Below, piece after piece: positions 34,377-44,239 of a stretch of 64,000 nucleotides of DNA (positions within the stretch are counted from its first letter, which is position 1; every line of letters begins with the position of its first letter). Position numbers and translations under genes: made by a program. Origin of the DNA: Streptomyces kanamyceticus (lineage in GTDB: Bacteria; Actinomycetota; Actinomycetes; Streptomycetales; Streptomycetaceae); NCBI RefSeq assembly GCF_008704495.1, contig NZ_CP023699.1, positions 496,001-560,000 on the forward strand, read 5' to 3'. A model generated the notes under the pieces. It worked only from the letters and a program-made list of their open reading frames with translations. It had not been told where the DNA came from and made no database searches.

Positions 34377-34894
34377 CAGTTACCGCCCGCCGACACGCGC
34401 CTTCGCCCGGCGCCCCTCCCGTGCGGCAGGTCAGTGGCACCGCCTTCGGCGCTCTCGGACATCAGCGGCGCGGGTTCAGGTGGTGACGCGGGCCACGGCG
34501 GCTACGGCCGCGGGCAGTTCCTCGTTCCTTGAGGACGAAGGGGGACCATTACCGAGGCCCGAGGCCCCCCTAGAGACATGCTCCACGGCGATCTAGGGGG
34601 TGTGCATCGGCTCCTTAGGGGGCTGACGGGTCAACGGCCGCCTCTTTATGCTCAGGGCGTTCCCGTATGGGGGAATTCCGCTTGTCATGTCGGTTCCGCG
34701 CACGCCCTGAGCGCGGCGGTCGTGCGCGTCTCCTCGTCCTGCGGTAAGGCACCCGCCAGCTGATCGTGCCTGTCTCATCCGACTCAGCATGTCCAGCGAC
34801 ACGTTCCACGGTTCCCCCTGTCCGGCAGGAGAAGTGTCGGCCCGAGCCGGCCGGGTGCGGCCGGCTCGGGCCATCCCGACGAAAGGACGATGAC
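34377..34894. promoter_or_regulatory. Divergent control region between the ATPase gene and tcsA
   Basis: About 520 bases without a gene. It holds three TAGGGGG heptamers: one inverted (34566-34572) and two direct (34594-34600 and 34616-34622), the direct pair exactly 22 bases apart, a spacing typical of SARP-type direct repeats. Further right, GGGGAATTCCG (34670-34680) resembles the core of the PAS-LuxR operator (GGGAWWTCCC). Which regulator acts here is unknown; FK506 clusters carry a LuxR-type activator, fkbN, which would lie outside this window. Confidence 0.5.
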
Positions 34895-36175
34895 ATGACC
34901 AGTGGGGTGGCGTTCCTCTTCCCCGGCCAAGGGTCGTACGTGCCGGGTGTCTTCGCCGGTATCGGCGCGGACGCCGACCGGATATCGGCCCGTGTCGCGG
35001 AGATCGACGCGGTGACCGCCGAGTTCCAACTCGAGCCGGTGCAGCCTCTGTTGTTCTCGCCTGACGCCCCGGCCCTGGCACAGCTGCTCGAGTCCGATCA
35101 CGAGCGGCTCGACGTGGCCATCCTTGCGACGTCCATCGCCCTGGCGGAGCTCCTGGAGTCCCGGTACGAGATGCGTCCCGATCATGTCGTCGGGCACAGT
35201 CTCGGGGAGTTCGGCGCGCTGGCCGTCGCCGGGGTGTTCACCCCCGGCGAGGCCGCCAGGGCGGTCTGTGAACGGCACGCCACCCTGCGCAAGGCGCCGC
35301 CGCCCGAGGGCGGGATGCTGGCGGTGAACGCGGACACGGCCCGTGCCGAGGAGCTGATCGCTTCGGCGAAGGCCGAGGCGTCGGCCGTGTCGGCGCGGAA
35401 CGCGCCGAGCCAGACGGTGATCAGCGGCACCGAGGCGGACTTGGTCAAGGTACGGCAGCTGGCACGAGAGGCGGAGATCCGCACGTCCCGGCTGCATGTC
35501 CCCGGCCCCTTCCACGTGCCGCAGTTGGCCGACGCGAGTGCCCTCTATGCGAGGACGATGCGGAACGTGCGGATGTCCGCGCCCCGCGAGCGCTTCTTCT
35601 ACTCCCATGGCCTGGGCCGCTTCCTGACCGCGCGGGACGACGTCGTCGATCTGATGGTGGCCGACATGACCCGTCCGGTGCGCTTCCACGACGCCGTGCG
35701 CGCGCTGAACGCCGAGGGGGTCACGACCTTCGTGGAGTGCGGCGCGCTGGACGTCCTCACCCGGATCGTGTCCGGGTCACTGCCCCGTGCGGTGACCCTG
35801 GCACCGCTCCGCGAGGCCATGGACACGTCCGATCTGTCCGCCCGGCTGCGGACCGCCCAGCCGTCGGCCGCGGCCGGGGAGCCGACGCCGACCGCCGCGG
35901 CCGATGCGGAGGTCCTCGAAGGAGTACGCGCGGTGTGCGCCGAGATCCTCGAGTATCCGTTGGACGTGGTCACCGCCGACGCCGACTTCCAGGCCGATCT
36001 CGGAGTCGATTCCCTGGCGATGACCGAACTGCAGGAACGCGCGTTGCGACGCTTCGACTTGCAGGACAGGGTCCACGACGCCACCGCGGGAACGTATGCC
36101 ACGGTCGCCGGTCTGGCCCTGTACATCACCGGCCTGCTGCGCGAGGGCGCCACCACGGGCGCCGAACAGCGGTGA
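34895..36175 (+). CDS. tcsA: Allylmalonyl pathway acyltransferase-ACP didomain
   Basis: The 426-residue protein has an acyltransferase domain (FLFPGQGSYVPG at residue 9, GHSLGEFGALA with the catalytic Ser near residue 101, VPGPFHVP with the conserved His) and a C-terminal acyl carrier domain (DLGVDSLAMTELQ, phosphopantetheine Ser near residue 372). In FK506 biosynthesis TcsA (AllA) loads the ACP on which the five-carbon allylmalonyl precursor is built. ATG 34895 follows GAAAGGA. It heads the four-gene tcs operon, with a short gap to tcsB. AT-ACP next to KS, CCR and acyl-CoA dehydrogenase is diagnostic of the allyl branch. Confidence 0.9.
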   Translation: MTSGVAFLFPGQGSYVPGVFAGIGADADRISARVAEIDAVTAEFQLEPVQPLLFSPDAPALAQLLESDHERLDVAILATSIALAELLESRYEMRPDHVVGHSLGEFGALAVAGVFTPGEAARAVCERHATLRKAPPPEGGMLAVNADTARAEELIASAKAEASAVSARNAPSQTVISGTEADLVKVRQLAREAEIRTSRLHVPGPFHVPQLADASALYARTMRNVRMSAPRERFFYSHGLGRFLTARDDVVDLMVADMTRPVRFHDAVRALNAEGVTTFVECGALDVLTRIVSGSLPRAVTLAPLREAMDTSDLSARLRTAQPSAAAGEPTPTAAADAEVLEGVRAVCAEILEYPLDVVTADADFQADLGVDSLAMTELQERALRRFDLQDRVHDATAGTYATVAGLALYITGLLREGATTGAEQR

Positions 36176-36182
36176 GCGCGTC

Positions 36183-38573
36183 GTGACCTCCGGCAGCCCG
36201 GACGACGCGGGCACACACGCGGACACCGTCGCCGTGGTGGGGATGGGCATCGCGGTCCCGGGAGCCTGCGACACGGACGAGCTGTGGAAGCTGCTGAGCG
36301 GGGACCGGCCCGTGTTCGAGGAGCCTGGGGACCGCTTCCCGCTGGACTCCTTCTGGTCCCCCGACCCCGCCGCCGAGGACCGCGCCTACGTACGCACCTC
36401 GGGCTTCCTGCACGACTTCCGGCCCCACCCCCGCCTCGCCGAGGAGATCGCGGCGGGCACCTTCTCGGCCGCCGACCAGAACCCGGTCTGGCTGCGGCAC
36501 TGCCTCCTGCGGGCACGGGACACCGTCACCGCCCGCGACACCGACCGGTACGCCTACTACGTCGGCAGCAGCACCCTCGTCGGGCAGCGCACCGACGAGG
36601 CGACCCTGGCCGAGTCCGTCGCCCTGCACACCGCCGAGCGCCTGCACGGGGACGATCCCGTCCGGCGCGCCGAGGCGGCGGAACGGCTGCGCGCCCTGCT
36701 GGGGCGCCACCACGGGCACGGCGCCGGGCGGCCGGTGGACACGCTGCCCGACCGTGTCGCGCGGGCCGCGGCCGCCGGACTGCTGCCCGCCGACTGCGAG
36801 TTCGCCGTGGTGGACGCCGCCTGCTCATCCTCGCTCTACGCGATCGGCCTCGGCGTCGCGAGTCTGCTGGCCGGTGACTGCGACGTCGCCTACTGCGGCG
36901 GGGTGTCGGGCGTGACGCCGCGCTACAACGTCACCTTCTCCAAACTGCGCGGGCTGAGCACCGGCGGGGACGTGCGTGCCTTCGACCGCGGGGCGGACGG
37001 AACCCTGTTCTCCGACGGCGCGGGCATCGTCGCGCTCAAGCGCCTGGGGCGGGCCGTCGAGGACGGTGACGCCGTGCTCGGCGTCCTCGTGGGGTTCGGC
37101 GGATCCTCGGACGGCAGGGGCACGGCGATCTACGCCCCCAACCCGAAGGGGCAGCGCCGGTGCCTCGACCGCGCCTGGCGGCACGCCGGACTGACCGCCG
37201 ACGACATCGACTGGGTGATCGCGCACGGCACGGGCACCGCGGTCGGCGACGCCGTGGAACTCAAGACCCTGGCCGAGGCCACCGACCCCGGCGGCCTCTG
37301 GTGCGGATCCAACAAGTCGCTGCTCGGCCACACCGGTTGGAGCTCCGGCGTGGTCTCGGTCGTCCAGGCCCTCACGGCACTGCGGGAGGGCGCGATACCG
37401 GCGCAGCGCCGCTTCATCGAGCCCGGTCTCACGGCAGAGAACGGCGACGGGGTACGCGTTCCCGTCGACGCGGTCCCGTGGCACGAGGGCGGCCCGCGCC
37501 CCCGCGTCGCGGGCGTCTCCGCCTTCGGGTTCGGCGGCACCAACGCCCATCTGCTGGTAGCCGACCGGGCCCCCGTCCCACGCGTCCGGCACGTCCCGCC
37601 CCCGGAGACCGACCCGGTGGTCCTCCTCGCCTGGACCGCCCACCTGCCCGGCGACCCGGACCCCGCGGCGGTGGCACGGCTGGTGCGCGACGGCCGTGCC
37701 CCGGGACCGCGGACGTTCGGGCCCCGCTATCCGGCACCGCCGTTCCCGGACGTCCGGCTGCCGCCACCCACGGTGCGGTCCACCGACGCGGGCCAGCTCA
37801 TGGCCCTGCGCGTGGCGTCCCTGTTCAGCGCCGAGCACGGCGAGTTGTGGGACCCCGTGCGCGCCACCACCGGAGTCTTCGCCGCCGCGGGCGGTCCGCC
37901 GCCGTCCGCGATGGACCACCTGGTGCGCTGCCACGCCGCCGAGCTGGACGGCCTCCTCGACGGTCCCGACCACGCGGCGTTCACCGACTGGCTCGACGAG
38001 CTCAGGTCCACGACCCCGCCGACCACCAAGGACACGTTGCCGGGCATCCTGCCCAACATCATCCCGGCGCGCATCGCCAACCGCCACGACCTCGGCGGCC
38101 CCACCATGCTGGTGGACACGGGCGCCACCAGCGGACTCACCGCCGTGCACACCGCGGCCCGGCAACTGGCCCGCGGCGACGTGGACATGGCACTCGTCCT
38201 CGGTGTCAGCGCCACGGCACGGCCGGAGTTCGCGCACGTCATGGGCATCGACCCCGAGCACATCGCGGAGGGCGCCTTCCTCCTCGCCCTGAGCCGTGAC
38301 TCGGTCGCCCGCGCCCACGGCCTGAACCCGCTCGCCCACGTCCGTACGGCGTGGAGCGGCACTCCTCAGCCCTCGACGCGCTTCACCTGCGGAGCGGCCG
38401 GGACAGGGCGGACCTTTCTCGGCGCGGACGGCGTCCTCGCCGTGATCCGCGCCCTGCACGCCGACGCGAGCGACGTCGCCGTGGGCCCTGCGGACGGTGC
38501 GCCAGGACCGGTCATCACCCTCTCCCCCGTCGCCCACAGCTCGCCCCACCGGCAGACAAGGACCAGCCGATGA
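36183..38573 (+). CDS. tcsB: Ketosynthase of the allylmalonyl pathway, with a degenerate second KS-like half
   Basis: GTG 36183 opens a 796-residue protein. The first half is a ketosynthase: VVDAACSSSLYAIGLG (Cys near residue 214), HGTGTAVGDAVELK and NKSLLGHTG supply the Cys-His-His triad. The second half (about residues 600-780) repeats the KS fold in decayed form: TMLVDTGATSGLTAVHTA lines up with the active-site loop but has Ala for Cys, like a chain-length-factor-type partner. TcsB (AllK) condenses an acyl starter with malonyl-ACP from TcsA. The stop overlaps tcsC (ATGA). Confidence 0.9.
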   Translation: MTSGSPDDAGTHADTVAVVGMGIAVPGACDTDELWKLLSGDRPVFEEPGDRFPLDSFWSPDPAAEDRAYVRTSGFLHDFRPHPRLAEEIAAGTFSAADQNPVWLRHCLLRARDTVTARDTDRYAYYVGSSTLVGQRTDEATLAESVALHTAERLHGDDPVRRAEAAERLRALLGRHHGHGAGRPVDTLPDRVARAAAAGLLPADCEFAVVDAACSSSLYAIGLGVASLLAGDCDVAYCGGVSGVTPRYNVTFSKLRGLSTGGDVRAFDRGADGTLFSDGAGIVALKRLGRAVEDGDAVLGVLVGFGGSSDGRGTAIYAPNPKGQRRCLDRAWRHAGLTADDIDWVIAHGTGTAVGDAVELKTLAEATDPGGLWCGSNKSLLGHTGWSSGVVSVVQALTALREGAIPAQRRFIEPGLTAENGDGVRVPVDAVPWHEGGPRPRVAGVSAFGFGGTNAHLLVADRAPVPRVRHVPPPETDPVVLLAWTAHLPGDPDPAAVARLVRDGRAPGPRTFGPRYPAPPFPDVRLPPPTVRSTDAGQLMALRVASLFSAEHGELWDPVRATTGVFAAAGGPPPSAMDHLVRCHAAELDGLLDGPDHAAFTDWLDELRSTTPPTTKDTLPGILPNIIPARIANRHDLGGPTMLVDTGATSGLTAVHTAARQLARGDVDMALVLGVSATARPEFAHVMGIDPEHIAEGAFLLALSRDSVARAHGLNPLAHVRTAWSGTPQPSTRFTCGAAGTGRTFLGADGVLAVIRALHADASDVAVGPADGAPGPVITLSPVAHSSPHRQTRTSR

Positions 38574-39906
38574 GTCACCTCCGCGACGCCGCGGCCACCG
38601 ACGACCCGGGGGCCATCGCCGCCTGCGACGTCCCCGCCGAATACCGCGCCGCCGTCGTCCTCGCGGCGGACCAGCAGGCTCTCGCGGGAACGCCCGTCGA
38701 GAGCCGGGACCCCCGCAAGACGGTCCACGTTCAGGAGGTCGCCACCCTGAGCTGGACCACGGCGAGGTCCTCATCGCCACCATGGCCAGCTCCATCAACT
38801 ACAACACCGTGTGGTCCGCGCTGTTCGAACCGGTCTCCACCTTCCGGTTCCTGCGCACGCTCGGCCGGACCTCCCCGGAAGCGGCCCGGCACGACCTGCC
38901 CTACCACGTGCTCGGCTCCGACCTTTCCGGAGTCGTGCTGCGCACCGGACCCGGCGTACGCGAATGGAAGCCGGGCGACGAGGTCGTCGCGCACTGTCTG
39001 CAGCCGGACCTGCAGACGCCGGGCGGGCACGACGACACGCTGCTCGACCCCGGACAGCGGGTCTGGGGGTACGAAACGAACTTCGGCGGCCTCGCCGAGC
39101 TCTCCCTGGTCAAGGCGAACCAGCTGATGCCGAAGCCCGCCCATCTCACCTGGGAGGAGGCCGCCTCCCTGGGGGTCGCGCTCTCCACCGCGTACCGTCA
39201 GCTGGTCTCCCACCACGGGGCGGACATGAAGCAGGGCGAACGCGTCCTGATCTGGGGTGCCGCGGGCGGTGTCGGCGCGTACGCGACCCAACTGGCCCTC
39301 AACGGCGGCGCGATCCCCGTCTGCGTGGTGTCCTCGCAGGCCAAGGCCGACCTGTGCCGCCGGATGGGCGCGGAGCTCGTCATCGACCGCGCCGCGGAGG
39401 ACTTCACCTTCTGGGACGAGCAGGACAAGCCGCGCCTCAGCGAGTGGAGCCGCTTCCGCAGCGCCGTCCGCAATCTCGCGGGGGACGACCCGAGCATCGT
39501 CATCGAACACCCGGGCCGGGACACCTTCGGCGTCAGCGTCATGATCACCGCCCGTGGCGGGAGCGTGGTCACCTGCGCCTCGACCACCGGCTACCAGCAC
39601 AGCTACGACAACCGGCACCTGTGGATGCACGTCAAGCGCATCATCGGGTCACACATGGCGAACTACCGCGAGGCCTGGGCCGCCAACGACCTCGTCGTAC
39701 GGGGCAGCATCCACCCGGTGCTCTCGCGGGCCTATCCCCTCGACGCCGTCGGCGACGCCACCCACGCCGTGGCGGGCAACAGCCACCACGGCAAGGTCGG
39801 CGTGCTGTGCCTCGCCGACCGTCCCGGCATGGGAGTGCGTGACCCCGACCTCAGGGCCCGCAAGCTCGACCGGATCGACCTTTTCCAGAAAGGACAACAG
39901 CGGTGA
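38570..39906 (+). CDS. tcsC: Crotonyl-CoA carboxylase/reductase homologue, frameshifted near the N-terminus
   Basis: ATG 38570 overlaps the tcsB stop. The first 60 residues ([21 protein letters not shown]..., VHVQEVATL) are in one frame, the rest ([21 protein letters not shown] to [14 protein letters not shown]) in the next. One missing base near 38748-38751 (CTGAGCTGG for an expected CTGGAGCTGG) explains it. The body is a full [23 protein letters not shown] motif, [15 protein letters not shown]2-site region [16 protein letters not shown]. TcsC (AllR) reductively carboxylates 2-pentenoyl thioester to propylmalonyl. As written the gene is broken; a sequencing error is the likelier cause. Confidence 0.88.
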
Positions 39907-41063
39907 GTGAGCCCGAACACCTCGACACCGTGCGGAAGTTCGTCGCCCAGGAAGTCCTGGGCAGGGAAACCCACCTGGACTCGCTGGCGGACGCGCCGCT
40001 GGCGTTGTACGAGCGGTTCGCGGAGACGGGCCTGATGAACTGGTGGGTTCCCGAGGAGCACGGCGGCCTCGGGCTCGGTCTCGAAGACAGCGTGCGGATC
40101 GTCTCCGAACTCGCCTACGGGGACGCCGGAGTGGCGTTCACCCTGTTCCTGCCCATCCTGACCACCAGCATGGTCAGTTGGTACGGCAGTGCGGAGCTGA
40201 AGGAGAAGCTCCTCGACCCCCTCGTGGCTCATCGGGGCTTCTGCGCCACGCTGGGCAGCGAGCACGAGGCGGGCAGCGAGCTGGCCAAGATCTCCACCGT
40301 GGTGCGCCGCGACGGCGAAGGACTCGTGCTCGACGGCACCAAGGCCTTCTCCACCAGCACCGACTTCGCGCAGTTCCTCGTCGTCATCGCGCGCTCGGCG
40401 GAGAACCCGACCCGGTATCTGGCGGTCGCCGTGGAGCGGGACGCGCCGGGACTGCGGATCGACAAGCGCTGGGACGTCATCGGACTGCGCGCCTCGGCGA
40501 CGTACCAAGTGTCGTTCTCCGACTGCCACGTGCCCGCCGGGAACGCGCTGGACGGCCACGGTCTTCGCCTCCTTGAGATCGGGCTCAACGCCAGCCGGAT
40601 CCTGATCGCCGCCACCGCGCTCGGCGTCGCGCGCAGGATCCGCGACCTGTGCATGGAGTACGCGAAGACGAAGTCGCTCAAGGGCGCTCCGCTCGTCAAC
40701 GACGCGGTGTTCGCCGGGCGGCTCGGCCAGTTCGAGATGCAGATCGAGGTGATGGCGAACCAGTGTCTGGCGGCGGCGCGCACCTACGACGCGACGGCGG
40801 CCAGGCCGGACGCCGCCAGGACGCTGCTGCGGCAGGGCGCCCAGAAGTCGGCGCTGACCGCGAAGATGTTCTGCGGGCAGACCGCCTGGCAGATCGCCTC
40901 CACCGCGTCGGAGATGTTCGGCGGCATCGGATACACGCACGACGTGCCGATCGGCAAGCTGCTGCGGGACGTCCGGCACGCCTCGATCATCGAAGGCGGC
41001 GACGACGTCCTGCGCGATCTGGTCTTCCACCGCTTCGTCGTGCCCACCGCGAAACGCACGTAG
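39903..41063 (+). CDS. tcsD: Acyl-CoA dehydrogenase of the allylmalonyl pathway
   Basis: GTG 39903 overlaps the tcsC stop (GTGA). The 386-residue flavoprotein has the acyl-CoA dehydrogenase layout: [12 protein letters not shown], the FAD-side [52 protein letters not shown] and the C-terminal IIEGGDD catalytic-region motif. TcsD (AllD) is proposed to desaturate the propyl side chain of propylmalonyl to allylmalonyl, an unusual terminal alkene forming step. It closes the tcs operon; a 15-base triple repeat lies between it and fkbG. Confidence 0.92.
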   Translation: MSEPEHLDTVRKFVAQEVLGRETHLDSLADAPLALYERFAETGLMNWWVPEEHGGLGLGLEDSVRIVSELAYGDAGVAFTLFLPILTTSMVSWYGSAELKEKLLDPLVAHRGFCATLGSEHEAGSELAKISTVVRRDGEGLVLDGTKAFSTSTDFAQFLVVIARSAENPTRYLAVAVERDAPGLRIDKRWDVIGLRASATYQVSFSDCHVPAGNALDGHGLRLLEIGLNASRILIAATALGVARRIRDLCMEYAKTKSLKGAPLVNDAVFAGRLGQFEMQIEVMANQCLAAARTYDATAARPDAARTLLRQGAQKSALTAKMFCGQTAWQIASTASEMFGGIGYTHDVPIGKLLRDVRHASIIEGGDDVLRDLVFHRFVVPTAKRT

Positions 41064-41080
41064 CTCGCTCGCTGCGACCC

Positions 41081-41125
41081 GACAGATGGCGATCCGACAG
41101 ATGGCGATCCGACAGATGGCGACCC
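41081..41125. repeat. Three tandem 15-base repeats between tcsD and fkbG
   Basis: GACAGATGGCGATCC occurs three times in a row (the third with one T to C change), ending 16 bases before the fkbG start. It may be a regulatory array or a slippage product. Confidence 0.9.
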
Positions 41126-41141
41126 ACCAGCTGGAGAGCAC

Positions 41142-41809
41142 ATGGCGAATCAGGTGACGATGTCCGACGCGCTGCTCGCTTACGTCCGCAAGGTCTCGCT
41201 GCGCGACGACGAGGTGCTGAGCCGCTTGCGCGCGGAGACGGCCGGGCTGCCGGGTGGCAGCGTCCTGCCGGTACAGGCCGAGGAGGGTCAACTCCTCGAG
41301 TTCCTGGTGCTGTTGACCGGCACGCGGCAGGTGCTCGAGATCGGGACGTACACCGGTTACAGCACGCTCTGCCTGGCCCGTGGATTGCCGCCGGGGGGCC
41401 GGGTGGTGACGTGCGACGTGACAGCGAAGTGGCCGGAGGTGGGCAGGCCGCACTGGGAGCGTGCCGGGGTGGCCGACCGGATCGACGTACGGGTCGGCGA
41501 CGCCCGGGACGTGCTCGCGGGCTGCTCGACGAGGCGGGCGCGGGGCCGGGATCGTTCGACGTCGTCTTCATCGACGCGGACAAGGCGGGCTATCCGGCGT
41601 ACTACGAGGCGGTGTTGCCGCTGGTGCGCGGTGGCGGCCTGATCGTCGTCGACAACACGCTGTTCCTCGGGCGGGTGGCCGACGACACGGCGCGGGACCC
41701 GGACACGCTCGCGGTCCGCGCGCTCAACGCGGCGCTGCGCGACGACGATCGGGTGGATCTGGCGATGCTCACGACGGCCGACGGCATCACCTTGCTGCGG
41801 AAGCGGTGA
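41142..41809 (+). CDS. fkbG: O-methyltransferase for methoxymalonyl-ACP, apparently frameshifted
   Basis: ATG 41142 (GGAGAG upstream) begins an SAM-dependent O-methyltransferase of the caffeoyl-CoA type: [19 protein letters not shown] (SAM site), [14 protein letters not shown]. At about 41520 the homology moves to another frame: [42 protein letters not shown]. One missing base (CGGGCTGCTC for CGGGCCTGCTC) restores a protein of about 222 residues. FkbG methylates the hydroxymalonyl-ACP to methoxymalonyl-ACP. Its last 23 bases overlap the end of fkbH on the other strand. Confidence 0.88.
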
Positions 41810-42875
41810 ACGGAATGCCGTCGGCGGCGGTCAGCGTCAGCGTCTTCGGCGTGGGGCGCGGCGAGGGCTCCAGATGCAGGCGCTCGACGCGGCCGGCCGC
41901 CTCGCCCAGCGCGGACACGCAGGCACAGCTCGTCTCCGCGAAACCGGCGAACCGGTAGGCGACCTCCATCAGGCGGTTGCGTTCCGTACGCCGGAAGTCC
42001 GCCACCAGATGCGTCCCGGCCCGGGCGGCCCGGTCCGTGAGCCAGTCGAGGATCGTCGCACCGGCACCGAACGACACGACCCGGCAGGACGTCGCGAGCA
42101 GCTTCAGGTGCCACACCCGCGGCGTCTTCTCCAGCAGGACGATGCCGACGGCGCCGTGCGGGCCGAAGCGGTCGCCCATGGTGACGACGAGGACCTCGTG
42201 CGCCGGGTCGGCGAGCAGCGCGCGCAGTTCGGCGTCGGAGTAGTGCACGCCGGTCGCGTTCATCTGACTGGTCCGCAGGGTCAACTCCTCGACGCGGGTG
42301 AGCTCTTCGTGGCCCGCGGGCGCGATCGTCATGTACAGGTCCAGGGAGCGCAGGAAGTCCTCGTCGGGACCGGAGTACGTCTCCCTGGCCTGGTCGCGCG
42401 CGAATCCGGCCTGGTACATCAGGCGACGTCGGCGCGAATCGACCGTGGAAGCGGCCGGGCGGAACTCCGGCAGTGCCGGGAGCGCGGTCACCTGCTCGGC
42501 CGGGTAGCACCGCACCTCGGGCAGGTGGAACGCGACCTCGGCACGCTCGGCGGGCTGGTCGTCGACGAACGCGAGGGTGGCGGGGGCGAAGTTCAGGCCT
42601 TCGGCGATCTCGCGGACGGACTGCGACTTCGGCCCCCACCCGATGCGCGGCAGCACGAAGTACTCGGCCACGCCGAGCCGTTCCAGGTGCTGCCAGGCGA
42701 CGTCGTGGTCGTTCTTGCTTGCCACCGCCTGGAGGATGCCCCGGCCGTCGAGCGTGCTGATCACCTCGCGGATCTCGTCCGTGAGCACCACCTCGTCGCC
42801 CTCAAGCACGGTGCCCCGCCACAAGGTGTTGTCCAAGTCCCAGACCAGGCACTTGACGATGGTCGTGGTGGTCAT
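41787..42875 (-). CDS. fkbH: FkbH-type glyceryl-ACP loading enzyme (HAD family)
   Basis: The 362-residue protein has the HAD DxDxT motif in [15 protein letters not shown] (residues 8-22) and [12 protein letters not shown], then a C-terminal acetyltransferase-like half ([27 protein letters not shown]). FkbH takes the glyceryl group of 1,3-bisphosphoglycerate, dephosphorylates it and moves it to the ACP FkbJ, the first step to methoxymalonyl-ACP. ATG 42875 follows GAGAGGACGG, ten bases after fkbI. Part of the fkbL-K-J-I-H run on minus, convergent with fkbG. Confidence 0.95.
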   Translation of the reverse strand: MTTTTIVKCLVWDLDNTLWRGTVLEGDEVVLTDEIREVISTLDGRGILQAVASKNDHDVAWQHLERLGVAEYFVLPRIGWGPKSQSVREIAEGLNFAPATLAFVDDQPAERAEVAFHLPEVRCYPAEQVTALPALPEFRPAASTVDSRRRRLMYQAGFARDQARETYSGPDEDFLRSLDLYMTIAPAGHEELTRVEELTLRTSQMNATGVHYSDAELRALLADPAHEVLVVTMGDRFGPHGAVGIVLLEKTPRVWHLKLLATSCRVVSFGAGATILDWLTDRAARAGTHLVADFRRTERNRLMEVAYRFAGFAETSCACVSALGEAAGRVERLHLEPSPRPTPKTLTLTAADGIPFTASAAR

Positions 42876-42885
42876 GGCCGTCCTC

Positions 42886-43986
42886 TCACGCCGGGAGCGC
42901 CAGCGCGTGGCGCGCCAGCATCATCCGGCACATCTCGCTGCTGCCCTCGATGATTTCCATGAGCTTCGCGTCGCGGTACGCCCGCTCGACGACGTGGCCC
43001 TCGGTCGCGCCCGCCGACGCGAGCACCTGCGCGGCGGTGGCGGCGCCCGCGGCGGCACGTTCCGCCGCGACGTGCTTGGCCAGGACCGTCGCGGTCACCG
43101 CGTCGGGCGAGCCCTCGTCCCAGCGGTCGCTCGCGTACTCGCACACGCGCGTCGCGACCTGTTCGGCGGTCCACAGGTCGGCGAGGTGCCCGGCGACGAG
43201 TTGATGGTCGGCGAGCGGTCGGCCGAATTGCTCCCGGGTCCGAGCATGGGCCGTCGCGGCGACTCGGCAGGCCCGCAGAATCCCGACGCAGCCCCAGGCG
43301 ACCGACTTGCGCCCGTACGCGAGCGCCGCCGCGACGAGCATCGGCAGCGACGCCCCGGACCCGGCCAGGACCGCGCCCACCGGCACCCGCACACCGTCGA
43401 GGTGCAGGTCGGCGTGGCCCGCGGCACGGCATCCCGACGGATTCGGGACACGCTCGACGCGTACGCCCGCGGTGTCGGCCGGCACGACCACCGCCGCGCC
43501 GGAACCGTCCTCCTGGAGGCCGAAGACGACCAGGTGGTCCGCGTACGCGGCCGCGGTGGTCCACACCTTGTGGCCGTCGACGACCGCGGTGTCCCCCTCG
43601 ATCCGCACCCGCGTGCGCATCGCCGACAGATCGCTGCCCGCCTGGCGCTCGCTGAAGCCGACCGCCGCGAGCTTCCCGCTGGTCAGCTCCTTCAGGTACG
43701 TCGACCGCTGGCCGGTGTCGCCGAGCCGCCGCACGGTCCACGCGGCCATCCCCTGCGACGTCATGACGCTGCGCAGCGAACTGCAGAGGCTGCCGACGTG
43801 CGCGGTGAACTGGCCGTTCTCGCGGCTGCCGAGGCCCAGACCGCCGTGCTCGACGGCGGCCTCCGCGCAGAGCAGGCCGTCGGCGCCGAGGCGGACGAGC
43901 AGGTCGCGGGGCAGCTCGCCCGACGTGTCCCAGCCTGCGGCCCGGTCACCGACGAGGCCGGTCAGCAGCGCGTCGCGCTCAGGCAC
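42886..43986 (-). CDS. fkbI: Acyl-CoA dehydrogenase of the methoxymalonyl pathway
   Basis: A 366-residue flavoprotein from GTG 43986, overlapping fkbJ by eight bases. Features: [46 protein letters not shown], the YGRKSVAWGCVGI helix and a C-terminal MEIIEGSSEMCRMMLARHAL. FkbI oxidises the 3-hydroxy or 2-hydroxy carrier-bound intermediate towards hydroxymalonyl-ACP together with FkbK. Complete, no frame break. Confidence 0.93.
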   Translation of the reverse strand: MPERDALLTGLVGDRAAGWDTSGELPRDLLVRLGADGLLCAEAAVEHGGLGLGSRENGQFTAHVGSLCSSLRSVMTSQGMAAWTVRRLGDTGQRSTYLKELTSGKLAAVGFSERQAGSDLSAMRTRVRIEGDTAVVDGHKVWTTAAAYADHLVVFGLQEDGSGAAVVVPADTAGVRVERVPNPSGCRAAGHADLHLDGVRVPVGAVLAGSGASLPMLVAAALAYGRKSVAWGCVGILRACRVAATAHARTREQFGRPLADHQLVAGHLADLWTAEQVATRVCEYASDRWDEGSPDAVTATVLAKHVAAERAAAGAATAAQVLASAGATEGHVVERAYRDAKLMEIIEGSSEMCRMMLARHALALPA

Positions 43987-44239
43987 CCTCGCCCCGCAGC
44001 CGGTGGACGAGTTCGACCATGGACACGACGGTCCGGAAGTTCACCAACTGAAGGTCCGGGCCCCCGATCTCCACGCCGAACGTCTTCTCCAGGAACACCA
44101 CCAACTCCAGCGCGAACAGCGACGACAGGCCGCCCTCCGCGAACAGGTCGCGCTCCACCGACCAGTCCGACCTGGTCTTCGTCTCCAGGAACGCGACCAG
44201 CTCACGCGCGACGGGATCGTCCTTGACGGGGACTGTCAC
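43979..44239 (-). CDS. fkbJ: Acyl carrier protein for methoxymalonyl
   Basis: GTG 44239 overlaps the fkbK stop (GTGA) and gives an 86-residue ACP. The carrier motif is DLFAEGGLSSLFALELVVFLE, with Ser in GLSS instead of the usual DSL, as known for FkbJ-type carriers that receive glyceryl from FkbH. It holds the C3 unit through oxidation by FkbK/FkbI and methylation by FkbG, and delivers it to the PKS modules encoded outside this window. Confidence 0.92.
   Translation of the reverse strand: MTVPVKDDPVARELVAFLETKTRSDWSVERDLFAEGGLSSLFALELVVFLEKTFGVEIGGPDLQLVNFRTVVSMVELVHRLRGEGA

Noticed and set aside
36126..36719. Minus-strand frame opposite tcsB
   Set aside because: Val/Gly-rich shadow with no recognisable motif.
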